Positions 41,635-49,773 of a stretch of 64,000 nt of DNA are shown here, one piece after another. Source of the stretch: Bacillota bacterium (GTDB taxonomy: Bacteria > Bacillota_I > Bacilli_A > RF39 > UBA660). How positions within the stretch are numbered: position 1 is the first letter of the stretch; the number at the start of each line of letters is the position of its first letter. The notes beneath the pieces were generated by a model. It did not search any database. It had not been told where the DNA came from and saw nothing but the letters and a program-made list of their open reading frames with translations. The position numbers were made by a program, and so were the translations under genes. The stretch covers positions 1 through 64,000 of the forward strand of contig DOEC01000006.1 in assembly GCA_003524085.1 (NCBI GenBank), written 5' to 3'.

Positions 41635-42588
41635 TTATCCCCCATAATTAATATAATATTCATAATATTCATCAAATGTTATATTCTCATTATGTATAAT
41701 TCTTGCAGCATTTGAGCCAACATATCTTAGTCTCCATGCATCATATGAGAATCCTGTTATGTTTTCTTTATCCTTTGGATATCTTAAAATAAAGCCATAT
41801 TTGTAAGCATTTTCCAAAATCCATGTGTGTTCTGGACTGTTTTCCATGTCTGAGCCTTCTGTATAAAGTGGCTTTACTACAACACTTAGACCAGTTTGAT
41901 ATTCTGAGTGACCAGGACGTGCTGCAACTTTATCGGCATAGTCTACACCACTACTTGCTTCAATATCATTATATGCTTCTTCTTGATCAGCATAACTTCT
42001 ATATCCTTGACTTACTACTAAATTATATCCACTTTCTTTAGCAGCGTCTAGCATATTTGTAAGACTATCATACATCATTTTACTTACTTGTTTTCCTTCA
42101 TATGCATAGCTTAAACTAACGTCTACTAAATCACTTGGCACGTAGGTTTCTGATAGCTTGTAAAATTTATTTACTAACATCAATTCTCCTTTTGAAGTGT
42201 CTGTATCTGCTATACTTTTGTACCAGCCTAAAGATGCTTTTGTGTTTACTTTAGCTACTATATCAGTTAAATTACCATTATTTTCATTTATATAATCCAA
42301 GTATTTATCTAAGTTTGCAAATATAAACTTTTTTTCTTTCATTAGTTTTGTTATGTTTACATTGTATTTATGATTTAGTAATGTGTTAATCTCGTCTTCT
42401 TTTAAAGTCTTAATGTATTCTATTTCATTATCAGAATAGCCTACTTCGCCCAGTTTGTATTCTATGGTTTTTCTCAAATTGCTTTCATCTATTAAAGATT
42501 TAATACCTATTATAACTACTACCAAAATTACTACAACAATACCTACAAATACTCCTAATTTTTTAACATTTAATTTTTTCTTTGTCAA
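41635..42588 (-). CDS. VanY/M15B-like protein lacking zinc ligands
   Basis: 317 residues: an N-terminal membrane helix (about 9-30), a 120-residue linker, then a D,D-carboxypeptidase-like domain. Family landmarks SQGYRSYADQEEAY, ARPGHSEYQTGLSVVV and AWRLRYVG align with VanY (SQGYRS, RPGHSEHQTGLAxDI, PWHLRYVG). The two zinc histidines and the aspartate are replaced: SEHQ is SEYQ, AxD is SVVV and PWH is AWR. The protein is therefore probably a non-catalytic peptidoglycan-binding relative. It abuts yvcK and is probably co-transcribed with it. Confidence 0.85.
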   Translation of the reverse strand: MTKKKLNVKKLGVFVGIVVVILVVVIIGIKSLIDESNLRKTIEYKLGEVGYSDNEIEYIKTLKEDEINTLLNHKYNVNITKLMKEKKFIFANLDKYLDYINENNGNLTDIVAKVNTKASLGWYKSIADTDTSKGELMLVNKFYKLSETYVPSDLVDVSLSYAYEGKQVSKMMYDSLTNMLDAAKESGYNLVVSQGYRSYADQEEAYNDIEASSGVDYADKVAARPGHSEYQTGLSVVVKPLYTEGSDMENSPEHTWILENAYKYGFILRYPKDKENITGFSYDAWRLRYVGSNAARIIHNENITFDEYYEYYINYGG

Positions 42589-42658
42589 ATCTTATCACCT
42601 TAAGTATATTATACAAAAAAACTTCAAATTTCTCAATATTAAAAGAAGACTTTTTAAA

Positions 42659-43369
42659 CTAAGTTGTTAAAATTAGGTCTTTTAATTTTTTTAGTTTATC
42701 TTTGTCTTCTTTTGATACTCTAAATGAGTCATTCACTTTGCTTGTTGCTTTTCTTACAATAAAATCCGGTAATTTAGTGTTTTTTATAAATTCGTAAGTG
42801 TCACTTGTAAACTTTACGTATAGTTCACAAAGTAGCCACGATATTGCCATGTCTACGTAATAAGCATGTGTTGTCTCTTTTTTTATTAAATCAAATATGA
42901 CGCTTAAATTTTCTTTTTTTAAATAATGGTCTAATATTATAACGTAGCCAAATCTTTTTGTAAATTCATGAGAACTTTTTAGAAAATTGAATGAATATTC
43001 AATAGTTGTGTTATCTAATATTTTTGAAGAATTGCTAATCATGTCAGTAAAGCTCCACGAGTCCATTTTCTTTGTATAATTCTTTATGTATTTGGTATAC
43101 TCTTTTAAATCTGACATGTTTGAAATCACTAATCCTGACAAAATTTGTACTTCATATATATTAGAACTATTTGCAAAAGTTATGAAATCCAAGTAATTAG
43201 TTTTCATTATTTCCTTTGAAATTTTTTTCAAAACTGGAATACGCAAACCTAGAGTTTTGTAACTGGTATTAATTATTTTATCGTTAAAGTTTTTGTATTT
43301 TTCATCACTCAATGTTTGTAAATAATTGGTTAACTCAAGAAAGGTTTGTTCCTTCCATTCATTACACAT
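42659..43369 (-). CDS. AlkD-like DNA alkylation repair protein
   Basis: 236 residues, all-helical HEAT-like repeats of the AlkD family. Typical stretches are LGLRIPVLKKISKEI near the start, MDSWSFTDMISN in the middle and FGYVIILDHYLKKEN. AlkD removes bulky cationic alkylated bases without flipping; the catalytic Asp probably lies in the WSFTD segment. The start overlaps the proS stop (TAATG), and an ATG 18 bp further upstream is also possible. Translation is probably coupled to proS. Confidence 0.82.
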   Translation of the reverse strand: MCNEWKEQTFLELTNYLQTLSDEKYKNFNDKIINTSYKTLGLRIPVLKKISKEIMKTNYLDFITFANSSNIYEVQILSGLVISNMSDLKEYTKYIKNYTKKMDSWSFTDMISNSSKILDNTTIEYSFNFLKSSHEFTKRFGYVIILDHYLKKENLSVIFDLIKKETTHAYYVDMAISWLLCELYVKFTSDTYEFIKNTKLPDFIVRKATSKVNDSFRVSKEDKDKLKKLKDLILTT

Positions 43370-44790
43370 TAATATTGTATTCCCCATACCACTACTTCTT
43401 TAGCTGGTCTACCACATATTGCACATTTTCCTGTTATTTTTTCTTCATTTTCAAGTATGCATCTAGATTTTATGCCTGTTTTGTCCTTTAGTTTAATTTC
43501 ACATTCAGTATTTCCACACCAGTCTGCTTTTATAAACCCCGGATGTTGTTTAATAATTGATGACATTTCATCCATATTTGTAGCAGTGTATGTTAGTGTA
43601 TTCATTCTTTCTAGAGCTTTTTTGTATAAGTTATTTTGAATGTCTTCTAATAAAAATTCTATTTTGTTTAAAAGTTCTTCTATTTTTACTGTTATTTTTT
43701 CTCTACTATCTCTTCTTACTAATGTGACTTCGTTATTTTCTAGATCTCTTGTACCCATTTCTATTCTAATAGGTGTGCCATTAACTTCACTTTCGGCAAA
43801 TTTGAAACCTGGTGATTTTTCTGAGTCATCCACTCTAAATGTTATGTTATTTTCTTTTAATTTAGTTTTTATTATTTCTAGAGCACTACTTACAGAAATG
43901 TCACTGCCAATCGGAATTATATCAACTTTTATTGGAGCTACTTTTGGTGGAAGAACAAGTCCATAATCATCTCCGTGTACCATAATAACTGCACCTATCA
44001 TTCTATTTGATGAACCCCAAGAAGTTTGATATGCATATTCATAGTTGTTGTCTTTATTTAAGAATTTTATGTCGTAAGCTTTGCTAAATTTTTGTCCAAA
44101 ATAATGTGACGTTCCACTTTGAAGGCATATTCCATTATACATTAACGCTTCAATTGTTAAAGTGTATTCTGCACCTGCAAATTTTTCTTTTTCTGTTTTT
44201 CTTCCTGACATAACTGGTACTGCTAGATAGTCAGTAAAGAACTTTTTATAGATATTTAGCATATCGTGTGTTTCTTTTTCAGCTTCTATTTGTGTTGCAT
44301 GTACTGTGTGACCTTCTTGCCAAAAAAATTCTCTACTTCTTAAAAATGGCCTTGTTTCCTTTTCCCATCTTACTACACTGCACCATTGATTGTATTTAAG
44401 TGGTAAATCTCTATATGATTTTACTACATCGTGGTAGTAATCGCTAAATAACGTCTCACTTGTTGGGCGAACAGCTAATTTTTCTTCAAGTGGTTTCGAA
44501 CCACCTATTGTTACCCAGGCTACTTCTGGTGCAAAACCTTCTACTAACTCGCCTTCCTTTTTTAGTAAGTTTTCTGGTATAAACATTGGCATCATGACAT
44601 TTTTATGTCCAGTTTCTTTAAACATTTTATCCATGTTTTCTTTAATACTTTCCCATAAAGCACATCCATTTGGTTCAAAAATTGTGCAACCTTTCACATT
44701 TGAATATCTTGCTAAATGAGCTGCGTTAACTACATCTGTGTACCAAGCTGCAAAGTCAACATCTCTACTTGTTATTTTGTTATTTTTCAT
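43369..44790 (-). CDS. proS: Prolyl-tRNA synthetase, short (type 3) form
   Basis: 473 residues from ATG 44790 with a strong AGGAGG. Class II synthetase motifs: motif 2 VVRWEKETRPFLRSREFFWQEGHT, motif 3 IGAVIMVHGDDYGLVLPPKVAP, then the anticodon-binding domain and a C-terminal zinc-like cysteine cluster (CGNTECEIK, CAICGRPA). It lacks the editing insertion, so it is the archaeal/eukaryotic-like form found in some Firmicutes and mycoplasmas. Expression is under a T-box leader. Confidence 0.96.
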   Translation of the reverse strand: MKNNKITSRDVDFAAWYTDVVNAAHLARYSNVKGCTIFEPNGCALWESIKENMDKMFKETGHKNVMMPMFIPENLLKKEGELVEGFAPEVAWVTIGGSKPLEEKLAVRPTSETLFSDYYHDVVKSYRDLPLKYNQWCSVVRWEKETRPFLRSREFFWQEGHTVHATQIEAEKETHDMLNIYKKFFTDYLAVPVMSGRKTEKEKFAGAEYTLTIEALMYNGICLQSGTSHYFGQKFSKAYDIKFLNKDNNYEYAYQTSWGSSNRMIGAVIMVHGDDYGLVLPPKVAPIKVDIIPIGSDISVSSALEIIKTKLKENNITFRVDDSEKSPGFKFAESEVNGTPIRIEMGTRDLENNEVTLVRRDSREKITVKIEELLNKIEFLLEDIQNNLYKKALERMNTLTYTATNMDEMSSIIKQHPGFIKADWCGNTECEIKLKDKTGIKSRCILENEEKITGKCAICGRPAKEVVVWGIQY

Positions 44791-44807
44791 AAAATCTTTC
44801 CTCCTAA

Positions 44808-45000
44808 AATAAAAAGGACAGCATAAGGAGTGCAAAAGTGCACGGTGCCATCCCTTGTTTTTCTTTATTATTTATAACGGTTTTTAGCCGGGAATACTTT
44901 TATATTCCACTTTAGAAAGTAGGAAAATTTATTCTTATTATTAGTTTTCACCAAACACTAACTCTCTATAAATAAAAAGATAAATTCATTCTTTCATCAC
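44808..45000 (-). promoter_or_regulatory. T-box riboswitch of proS
   Basis: The minus-strand leader contains the AGAGAGTTAGTG/GGTGAAAACTAA stem I elements, the T-box GGGATGGCACCGTGC (44843-44857) and a terminator ending in T5 before the RBS. The proposed specifier is CCT in the loop TTCCTAC (44920-44926), a proline codon matching the gene. The tRNA-Pro(TGG) gene is at 47276-47352. Uncharged tRNA-Pro would favour the antiterminator. Confidence 0.9.
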
Positions 45001-45021
45001 AAGTTTTACATTGTTATTTTA

Positions 45022-45786
45022 TCATTTTTTTCTTAAAGTTGCAACATAATTGTATGAGTTTGTGTCCTGAACAGCGTCAACTTTATCAATAATATAGCCG
45101 TTTTCTTTAAAACCAGTGAAAAAGTCACTGTATTCATGCCACACATAGTTTGCCTGAACTTCGCCAGTTTCGTTTAAATGTGTAAAAACATTCTTCATAA
45201 TTTCGTTGTACTTCGTCACATCTATTCCTAAAAATGAATAAATATTTGACAATAAGATTAAATCATAGTCATTAGTTATTTCATTTAATATATTTGGAAA
45301 TACTCCTATAATGAAGTTTGGAAGTGGCTTGATGTGCAATAGTTCTTTTAACTCATTGTAGTTATTTTTATCTAAATAAGGTATTACTCTTCCAGACATA
45401 GTGTTTACTTTATTGTTAAATCCGATTACAATATATGTTAGTTTGTTAAGTCCACGCTTGTAAGCAAAATCAAAGAAAGTTTTTACATCTTTTGGTAAAT
45501 GTTTTCTTAGTTTTTGATATATAGCTTTGTTTTTCATATTTGATTTAATAAAAAATTCTACAAATTCTTCATATGTCAAAACTTTAATTGCAATGTATTT
45601 AAAAATTAAATAGTACTTTGAAGGAGCGAACATATCAAAACAGGTAACTTCTTCTGCTCCATATAAAATGCTTGAAAAATACTGATCTCCACTGCCTATT
45701 ACACTCAAGACTTTCTTGTTTTTGAAATCGTATAAATCTTGATAACTCGTTAAGTTTTCGTTACTAAATCTATATAATTTATTCAT
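45022..45786 (-). CDS. SAM-dependent transferase-like protein (DUF3419-like)
   Basis: 254 residues. The SAM-binding motif is VLSVIGSGDQYFSSILYGAEEVTCFDM, with the acidic strand end at CFD, followed by DLILLSNIYSFLGI as motif IV. The overall plan resembles DUF3419/BtaA-type aminocarboxypropyl transferases; an ordinary methyltransferase is possible. It is the second gene behind the palindrome-bearing promoter at 46311-46340, 15 bp after the 162-residue unknown. Substrate unknown. Confidence 0.6.
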   Translation of the reverse strand: MNKLYRFSNENLTSYQDLYDFKNKKVLSVIGSGDQYFSSILYGAEEVTCFDMFAPSKYYLIFKYIAIKVLTYEEFVEFFIKSNMKNKAIYQKLRKHLPKDVKTFFDFAYKRGLNKLTYIVIGFNNKVNTMSGRVIPYLDKNNYNELKELLHIKPLPNFIIGVFPNILNEITNDYDLILLSNIYSFLGIDVTKYNEIMKNVFTHLNETGEVQANYVWHEYSDFFTGFKENGYIIDKVDAVQDTNSYNYVATLRKK

Positions 45787-45801
45787 ACCAAGACCCCATT
45801 T

Positions 45802-46290
45802 TTATTTTCTGACTGCATTTTTTTGAAATTCAGGAAATTTGTCATAGTCTAATTTGTTTATTATTTCTATTGTTGGCTTTTTATTAGAATATGAACTAAA
45901 CCTTGTATAGTTACCATCCTCATATGAAAAACTTATAATTTCGCCTAATTCTGTTGTGGTTGTAATGTTGTTGTACCTCGTTATATTAAACAATAATATC
46001 ACTTCACCATTTTTAAATTTTATAGTTCCAGTGATATCTCTATTTTCTATGATTTCTCCATCTGTTACATAATATATGCCACTTATATACCCATATTCTT
46101 TTCCTTCAGGTGTAACTTGTAAACCCATTAGCACACTTTTGACAGGTTTACTACTAATTTTTAATTCAGTGTCTGTAAACTCTTTACTGTTTAAAATAAC
46201 GCGTATTATATTGTTCAAATCAAGTCCACTATTTATGTTGTCTTTGCTAAAGCAAAAGAAATTTTCAAACAAAATATTATATTCATTCAT
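45802..46290 (-). CDS. Hypothetical protein, 162 aa
   Basis: No family recognised. Soluble, beta-rich and acidic, with no signal peptide (MNEYNILFENFFCFSKDNINSG). Strong GGGGGAG RBS. Forms a two-gene unit with the SAM-binding protein gene. The promoter holds the perfect TACCATATTTGGTA palindrome and is nearly the same from -35 to RBS as that of the gene at 37939-38247, which suggests a shared regulator. Confidence 0.6.
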   Translation of the reverse strand: MNEYNILFENFFCFSKDNINSGLDLNNIIRVILNSKEFTDTELKISSKPVKSVLMGLQVTPEGKEYGYISGIYYVTDGEIIENRDITGTIKFKNGEVILLFNITRYNNITTTTELGEIISFSYEDGNYTRFSSYSNKKPTIEIINKLDYDKFPEFQKNAVRK

Positions 46291-46310
46291 TTTAACTCCC
46301 CCTCAATCAA

Positions 46311-46340
46311 AATAATTATACCATATTTGGTACAAAAAAG
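46311..46340 (-). promoter_or_regulatory. Promoter with spacer palindrome, copy 3
   Basis: Minus-strand TTGACT-N18-TATAAT with TACCATATTTGGTA in the spacer, then a GAGGGGGAG RBS. Confidence 0.7.
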
Positions 46341-46423
46341 TCAAATTTTAAATTAAATTATTAATAAGTAAAAACATTTTAACTATTGGTTATTTAAATA
46401 AAAGTCTTATTTATAAACATTCA

Positions 46424-47188
46424 CTAATGAGTTTTTTTGGTTTTCTGCTTTTCTTTAAAGCCTTTAATATCATTTTCTGGAGATACCCATTTGACACATA
46501 CTTCATATCTGTCTTTTGTCTTATTTTCAGTTGTTAAACATCTCTTTTTAGGGCCAATTGTTAAACAAGAAATATGAGGAGTTTTATAATTCAAACATTT
46601 TTTATCTAAAAATAAATCATATAAATCATATTTGTTAATCCAAACATATTTGTCAGGTGTTCCACAAATTAAAGCATCAATATCGTATTTTGAATTTCTT
46701 CCTCTTATAACAAATCTATCAACCATTTCTATTATTATTTTCGTCTTATTAATATATTTGTTAAATATATCTACTTCGTCTTGATATAATAGGCGATAAT
46801 CTTCAGAACTTAATTTTTTACTGTAATCACGAGTTCCATCACTATTTCTTCTATAGCCATAATGAAAACTTAAATAATAATCTATCACTTTGTATGGGAT
46901 ATTTAAATTAATCAAAAACCTTTCAAACTCTTTAACTGGTTCTTGACTAACTGAATTATAATGTCCTGATTTTATGCTAATACCTTTAGTATATTTTTTA
47001 AATTGAATAAATATATCAGCTTTCTGAAGTTTTTTGTTTTTATAGCAAATTATTGGTTCACTATTATCAATGGTGCCATCAAATATATTGGTTAAGAATT
47101 CTTGAGTGTTAGAATCAAATTCATATAAATATTTTTTATTAAAAAAATTTACAAAATCTCTTTCGTTTTTAAAACCATTATTGCGCAT
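46424..47188 (-). CDS. Possible PD-(D/E)XK nuclease, orphan
   Basis: 254 residues, basic. The segment LQKADIFIQFKKYTKGISIKSGHYNSVSQEPVKEF (about 53-87) has the D...(I/S)xK spacing of a PD-(D/E)XK core as seen in some type II restriction enzymes. The C-terminal third is Lys/Cys-rich (GPKKRCLTTENKTKDRYEVCVKWVSPEN). No methyltransferase gene is next to it. RBS AAAGGAGGTG is excellent. It sits beside a tRNA array, a common insertion site, but no attachment repeats or integrase were seen. Confidence 0.5.
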   Translation of the reverse strand: MRNNGFKNERDFVNFFNKKYLYEFDSNTQEFLTNIFDGTIDNSEPIICYKNKKLQKADIFIQFKKYTKGISIKSGHYNSVSQEPVKEFERFLINLNIPYKVIDYYLSFHYGYRRNSDGTRDYSKKLSSEDYRLLYQDEVDIFNKYINKTKIIIEMVDRFVIRGRNSKYDIDALICGTPDKYVWINKYDLYDLFLDKKCLNYKTPHISCLTIGPKKRCLTTENKTKDRYEVCVKWVSPENDIKGFKEKQKTKKTH

Positions 47189-47275
47189 TCAACACCTCCT
47201 TTATAAATTGAAAATCAATACCTAAATAGAACCTAAAAAAATAAAACCCCGTAAACATGGAGTTAAATTACTAAA

Positions 47276-47352
47276 TGGTCGGGAAGACAGGATTTGAACC
47301 TGCAACCACTCGGTCCCAAACCGAGTGCTCTACCAAGTTGAGCCACTTCCCG
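47276..47352 (-). tRNA. tRNA-Pro (TGG)
   Basis: 77 nt with encoded CCA; acceptor CGGGAAG/CTTCCCG, anticodon loop TTTGGGA. Last gene of the 12-tRNA minus-strand array. Likely ligand of the proS T-box. Confidence 0.97.
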
Positions 47353-47357
47353 ATAAA

Positions 47358-47434
47358 TGGCGTCCCCAAGAGGAGTCGAACCCCTAACCTTTTGATCCGT
47401 AGTCAAACGCTCTATCCAGTTGAGCTATGAGGAC
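47358..47434 (-). tRNA. tRNA-Arg (ACG)
   Basis: 77 nt with CCA; acceptor GTCCTCA/TGGGGAC, anticodon loop CTACGGA. The A34 implies editing to inosine by TadA. Confidence 0.96.
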
Positions 47435-47477
47435 AGCCTGTCCAAAATATATATAAGCTCCGGCTGGCTTTTAAAAA

Positions 47478-47553
47478 TGGTGGCTTCAGTTGGAATCGAA
47501 CCAACGACACCAAGATTTTCAGTCTTGTGCTCTGCCAACTGAGCTATGAAGCC
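47478..47553 (-). tRNA. tRNA-Phe (GAA)
   Basis: 76 nt with CCA; acceptor GGCTTCA/TGAAGCC, anticodon loop CTGAAAA. Confidence 0.96.
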
Positions 47554-47557
47554 ACAA

Positions 47558-47633
47558 TGGCGGTTCCGACGGGAATTGAACCCGCGATCCCTCGCGTGAC
47601 AGGCGAGTGTGATAACCGCTACACCACGGAACC
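47558..47633 (-). tRNA. tRNA-Asp (GTC)
   Basis: 76 nt with CCA; acceptor GGTTCCG/CGGAACC, anticodon loop CTGTCAC. Confidence 0.96.
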
Positions 47634-47640
47634 TTATTTT

Positions 47641-47717
<77 letters not shown>

Positions 47718-47735
47718 ATGTTAGTTTTTTAATTT

Positions 47736-47828
47736 TGGCGGAGGAAAAGGGATTTGAACCCCTGCGCCGCTTTCACGACCTCCTGGTTTTCAAGACCAGT
47801 CCCTTCAGCCAGACTTGGGTATTCCTCC
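47736..47828 (-). tRNA. tRNA-Ser (TGA)
   Basis: 93 nt with CCA and a long variable arm; acceptor GGAGGAA/TTCCTCC (TTTCCTCC side pairs), anticodon loop CTTGAAA. Confidence 0.96.
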
Positions 47829-47835
47829 AACAAGA

Positions 47836-47924
47836 TGGTGCCTCGGGCCGGACTTGAACCGGCACGGTATTTAACTACCGAGGGATTTTAAGTCCCTTGC
47901 GTCTACCAATTTCGCCACCGAGGC
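47836..47924 (-). tRNA. tRNA-Leu (TAA)
   Basis: 89 nt with CCA and long variable arm; acceptor GCCTCGG/CCGAGGC, anticodon loop CTTAAAA. Confidence 0.96.
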
Positions 47925-47948
47925 GTGTCACAATTTTTTATTAAAAAA

Positions 47949-48024
47949 TGGTGACCCGCTGGAGATTCGAACTCCAGACCCCTTGATTAAAAGTCAAGTG
48001 CTCTACCGGCTGAGCTAGCGGGTC
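47949..48024 (-). tRNA. tRNA-Lys (TTT)
   Basis: 76 nt with CCA; acceptor GACCCGC/GCGGGTC, anticodon loop CTTTTAA. Confidence 0.96.
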
Positions 48025-48036
48025 AATATTATAAAT

Positions 48037-48112
48037 TGGTTGCCTCGGCGGGATTCGAACCAGCGAAATGCACGAGTCAAAGTCGTGTGCCTTACCACTT
48101 GGCTACGAGGCA
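48037..48112 (-). tRNA. tRNA-Gln (TTG)
   Basis: 76 nt with CCA; acceptor TGCCTCG/CGAGGCA, anticodon loop CTTTGAC. The T stem GCTGG/CCCGC has one T-C mismatch, which is unusual but leaves the fold plausible. Confidence 0.93.
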
Positions 48113-48119
48113 ATCTAAG

Positions 48120-48203
48120 TGGTGGAGAGACATGGATTCGAACCATGGAACCCGAAGGAACAGATTTACAGTCTGCCGCGTTTAGCCTCTTCGCTATCTC
48201 TCC
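48120..48203 (-). tRNA. tRNA-Tyr (GTA)
   Basis: 84 nt with CCA and long variable arm; acceptor GGAGAGA/TCTCTCC, anticodon loop CTGTAAA. Confidence 0.95.
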
Positions 48204-48210
48204 AAAAAAA

Positions 48211-48286
<76 letters not shown>

Positions 48287-48292
48287 AAATTA

Positions 48293-48369
48293 TGGTGGGC
48301 GACGAGAGACTCGAACTCCCGACCTCCTGCTTGTAAGGCAGATGCTCTAACCAACTGAGCTAGTCGCCC
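48293..48369 (-). tRNA. tRNA-Val (TAC)
   Basis: 77 nt with CCA; acceptor GGGCGAC/GTCGCCC, anticodon loop CTTACAA. First gene of the array as transcribed. Confidence 0.96.
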
Positions 48370-48385
48370 ATGTCACTGCTGACAT

Positions 48386-48414
48386 GATTAAGTGTACCAT
48401 TTTATTTTTAATAT
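48386..48414 (-). promoter_or_regulatory. Promoter of the 12-tRNA array
   Basis: Minus strand TTGACA, 17 bp, TACACT, about 15 bp before tRNA-Val. The -10 context matches the tRNA-Ala promoter at 40418. Confidence 0.75.
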
Positions 48415-48429
48415 GTCAACATTTTTTCG

Positions 48430-48792
48430 TTAATTTTCTTTGTTTTTTTTTATTTCTTTTATTTTTTGGTTTGTCCAGTTCTTCAAATTAGCATGCAACA
48501 GTCCAAAACCACTGCCAGATTCCGGTATCATTGACAATTGTTGCTCAACTTTGTAGTCTATTTTCTTTATAGAAAGTTTGACTTCTCTTTTATCCTCATT
48601 AATATCTAAAACCTTAACATTTATTATATCTCCAATGCTAAACAAATCGTTAAGATTTTTAACAAATTGGTTTGAAACCTCAGAAATATGAACTAACCCA
48701 CTATAATCATCTTCCAAGCTCACAAAAACACCATAAGGGGTTATACCTGTTACCTGACCTTTCACAATATTGTTAAGTTTAATACTATTCAT
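48430..48792 (-). CDS. S1-domain RNA-binding protein (CvfD/GSP13-like)
   Basis: 120 residues. An S1 domain fills residues 5-73 (GQVTGITPYGVFVSLEDDYSGLVHISEVS, INVKVLDINEDKREVKLSIKKI), followed by a helical, lysine-rich tail (LKNWTNQKIKEIKKNK) as in general stress protein 13/CvfD, which bind ribosomes or mRNA. The -10 TATAAT is only about 25 bp from the ATG and no good RBS is visible. Encoded just upstream of the tRNA array promoter, same strand. Confidence 0.85.
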   Translation of the reverse strand: MNSIKLNNIVKGQVTGITPYGVFVSLEDDYSGLVHISEVSNQFVKNLNDLFSIGDIINVKVLDINEDKREVKLSIKKIDYKVEQQLSMIPESGSGFGLLHANLKNWTNQKIKEIKKNKEN

Positions 48793-48834
48793 ACGACATC
48801 ACATGTACATTATACCAAATTTTTGTTATTTAGT

Positions 48835-49737
48835 CTACATATTTTCTAACCATTCTACTTTGGGTATGTTATATTTTTTGTTAATCATATTAAACACATC
48901 AAATAATAGTATTTCATAATCCCTAGACTTACTTATAAACTTCATAAGCGTTTTCTCATCAACTTCTTCTTCTAAAATTAATTTAACCTGGTCGAAATAA
49001 TATACCGGATACAGTAATCTAGAAAACAATAATCTTAAATTTACACGATTAAATTTTTTTAACGTTTCAACAACTTCCTCTAAATCCAATGTCCCATCAA
49101 AAAATTTTGTTTCAATATAAAGCGCTGTATCTCTTATTTCATAGTCAAATGTAAAGTTAATCGCGTTGTTAATTAAACCACTTAAAACATATTTGTTTAG
49201 TCTCTTATGGCCTAATGAAACCTTAGCGTCGTTCATATTTTCAGTTTCTTTTATATCAACATAGTAACTAATTGCGTTTTCAGCTAGGCCTACATAATAA
49301 TCAAATGATTCTTGAATAAGTGGATAGTCTATGTTAAGGTCTGCCATTTCACTTTCAAACACATCTATTTTCTTGCCCCATAGAACATCATAAGGTACGA
49401 CATTATTGTTTTTTAGTATTAATAAATTATTAAAGTATATTAAATCTTTTAACGAATATTTATCATTTTCTAGTGAATTTACCCTTAATAATACATATAT
49501 CTTATCATTTAGTGCTACATAGAAAGTCTTGTTTTTATTAATTATAAATGTGTCCACGAATATATTTCTTTTATATAACGAATTTGTTACTTTTACTAAA
49601 AATTCTATTTCTTCTATAGATTTTGACGTTTCTACAAAGTAATATTTAAAGTCATTAAAATAAAAGTAGCAACCATTGTTAATTTCTACTATTTTACTAG
49701 GATAAATATTGTAATAATAGTTTATTGTTTCTTTCAT
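48835..49737 (-). CDS. yutH: YutH/CotS-like spore coat kinase-fold protein
   Basis: 300 residues with weak but recognisable similarity to the aminoglycoside-phosphotransferase-like coat proteins CotS/YutH. AENAISYYVDIKETEN, SLGHKRLNKY and LRLLFSRLLYPVYYFDQ align with YutH's NAIQYLVD, CHxRF and LLYARLLFPVHYFE segments. Clear kinase catalytic motifs are missing, as in YutH. Nearby yutD and yunB belong to the same Bacillus region, which supports the call. Expected in the mother cell during sporulation. Weak RBS. Confidence 0.6.
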   Translation of the reverse strand: MKETINYYYNIYPSKIVEINNGCYFYFNDFKYYFVETSKSIEEIEFLVKVTNSLYKRNIFVDTFIINKNKTFYVALNDKIYVLLRVNSLENDKYSLKDLIYFNNLLILKNNNVVPYDVLWGKKIDVFESEMADLNIDYPLIQESFDYYVGLAENAISYYVDIKETENMNDAKVSLGHKRLNKYVLSGLINNAINFTFDYEIRDTALYIETKFFDGTLDLEEVVETLKKFNRVNLRLLFSRLLYPVYYFDQVKLILEEEVDEKTLMKFISKSRDYEILLFDVFNMINKKYNIPKVEWLENM

Positions 49738-49773
49738 AGTATCACTAGTAAATTATATACAAAAAAACTGCAA

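Noticed and set aside
48790..48825. Fourth copy of the spacer palindrome at the S1-domain gene promoter
   Set aside because: It reads TATACCAAATTTTTG; only one half-site is present and the spacing differs.
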